This document shows, one piece after another, positions 63,184 through 64,000 of a DNA stretch of 64,000 nucleotides (positions within the stretch are counted from its first letter, which is position 1; each line of letters opens with the position of its first letter). Origin of the DNA: Novosphingobium sp. BW1 (GTDB lineage Bacteria; Pseudomonadota; Alphaproteobacteria; Sphingomonadales; Sphingomonadaceae); contig NZ_VIRF01000074.1 in the NCBI RefSeq assembly GCF_008107685.1, positions 1 through 64,000 on the forward strand, given 5' to 3'. The notes beneath the pieces are model-generated. The model saw nothing but the letters and a program-made list of their open reading frames with translations. It was not told where the DNA came from and did no database searches. The translations under genes were made by a program, and so were the position numbers.

Positions 63184-63271
63184 GACCATTGCCCGCCGGG
63201 AGCGCCCTTACGTGCCGCTCCCGGCACGTCCCCCTCTTCAAAACCTGCGCAAAGGCGTGTAACGGCGCGCC

Positions 63272-64000
63272 ATGTCCCATTCCGCGTCCACACCTGCGAA
63301 TCCGAAGACCTACCGGGTCAAGAGCTTTGGCTGCCAGATGAACGTCTACGACGGCGATCGCATGGCCGAACTTCTGGCCGAGCAGGGGATCACCCCAGCG
63401 CCCGAGGGCGAGGACGCCGACCTCGTCGTCCTCAACACCTGCCACATCCGTGAAAAGGCAGCTGAAAAGGTCTATTCGGACATTGGCCGCCTGCGCCGCG
63501 AGGATGGCTCTTCGCCGCTGATCGCGGTTGCAGGCTGCGTTGCGCAGGCCGAGGGCGAAGAGATCATGGCGCGTGCCCCTGCCGTGAAGATGGTCGTCGG
63601 CCCGCAGGCCTACCACCGCCTCCCCGACATGGTGAAGGCGGCCTCGGAAGGTCGGCGCATGACCGATACCGACATGCCCGCCGAGACCAAGTTCGACGCG
63701 CTGCCCAAGCGCCGCCGCTCCGGCCCCACCGCGTTCCTCACCGTGCAGGAAGGCTGCGACAAGTTCTGCACCTACTGCGTGGTGCCCTATACCCGCGGCG
63801 CGGAAATTTCCCGCCCGCACGCCGACCTCATCGAGGAGGCCAAGCGCCTTGTCGAGGCCGGCGCGCGCGAGATCACGCTGCTGGGCCAGAACGTCAACGC
63901 CTGGACCGGCGAGAACGCCAAGGGCCAGGACGTCGGGCTCGACGGCCTCATTCGCGAGCTGGCCGAGATCCCCGATCTTGCCCGCATCCGTTACACCACC
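63272..64000 (+). CDS. miaB: tRNA-2-methylthio-N6-dimethylallyladenosine synthase, 3' partial
   Basis: The first 243 codons of a MiaB methylthiotransferase run past the window end. The N-terminal UPF0004 domain holds the three cluster Cys in [38 protein letters not shown] and [14 protein letters not shown]. The radical SAM CxxxCxxC is in [30 protein letters not shown] and NTCHIREKA assign it to MiaB rather than RimO. It adds the methylthio group at A37 of certain tRNAs. It starts 88 nt after the hypothetical gene. Confidence 0.95.
   Translation, partial: MSHSASTPANPKTYRVKSFGCQMNVYDGDRMAELLAEQGITPAPEGEDADLVVLNTCHIREKAAEKVYSDIGRLRREDGSSPLIAVAGCVAQAEGEEIMARAPAVKMVVGPQAYHRLPDMVKAASEGRRMTDTDMPAETKFDALPKRRRSGPTAFLTVQEGCDKFCTYCVVPYTRGAEISRPHADLIEEAKRLVEAGAREITLLGQNVNAWTGENAKGQDVGLDGLIRELAEIPDLARIRYTT

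Overview
The window is a high-GC, gene-dense chromosomal segment from an alphaproteobacterium, most likely a sphingomonad (Novosphingobium/Sphingobium-like). This rests on protein style and gene order (argS-SPOR-nagZ-scpA-scpB-tatABC, truB-rpsO-pnp, glnB-glnA, a DUF4169 gene and several lineage-typical hypotheticals), not on a database search. It opens inside a zinc-ribbon/DUF3426 gene and closes inside miaB.

Region 1 (1-3.9 kb): the end of a zinc-ribbon protein, a MobA-like nucleotidyltransferase, a tRNA-Leu(GAG) gene, and a lipoprotein cytochrome c cut off by a degenerate IS5/IS903-type element, followed by about 500 bp of unrecognised DNA. Region 2 (3.9-19.4 kb): a periplasmic PQQ-dependent alcohol oxidation locus. 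It contains cytochrome b561, a decayed TonB receptor, a porin, a YVTN beta-propeller protein, a PedF-type cytochrome c, a periplasmic binding protein, a quinoprotein alcohol dehydrogenase, a LuxR-type response regulator, a thioesterase, a hybrid histidine kinase, a FIST sensor, a DUF779 protein and an aldehyde dehydrogenase. The dehydrogenase carries the acidic residue pair expected of lanthanide-dependent enzymes but is interrupted by one in-frame TAA. No pqq biosynthesis genes are present. Matches to an 18-bp motif (consensus TCRTCCCAWGGTNCAATT), in the same orientation relative to transcription, lie upstream of the porin, cytochrome c, dehydrogenase and aldehyde dehydrogenase genes, and a 12-bp core match lies upstream of the beta-propeller gene. 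This points to a locus-specific regulon, plausibly run by the encoded two-component system.

Region 3 (19.4-32.7 kb): a racemase-family protein, a HerA-like ATPase, small conserved proteins, an SDR-like protein, a translationally coupled biotin operon (bioF, a BioH-like hydrolase, bioC, bioD, bioA; no bioB), a fasciclin lipoprotein, a Gly/Asn-rich secreted protein, and glnB-glnA with a sigma-54-like promoter. Region 4 (33-43 kb): argC, an SH3-like protein, a roadblock-like protein, a PAS-domain gene split by an in-frame TAG, an M17 aminopeptidase, a DUF3298-like lipoprotein, methionine aminopeptidase, a DUF3142 protein and a large secreted helical-repeat-like protein. Region 5 (43-64 kb) is housekeeping: truB-rpsO-pnp, uppP, bpt, threonine ammonia-lyase, a beta-hydroxyacid dehydrogenase, an amidohydrolase, the long argS-to-tatC run, a DUF4168 protein, a bestrophin, a secreted hypothetical and miaB.

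Seven copies of a roughly 115-bp palindromic interspersed repeat, in both orientations, sit between genes across the window. Each has two terminal hairpins that are inverted relatives of each other, plus an inner inverted repeat. One copy supplies the stop codon and last residues of the fasciclin gene.
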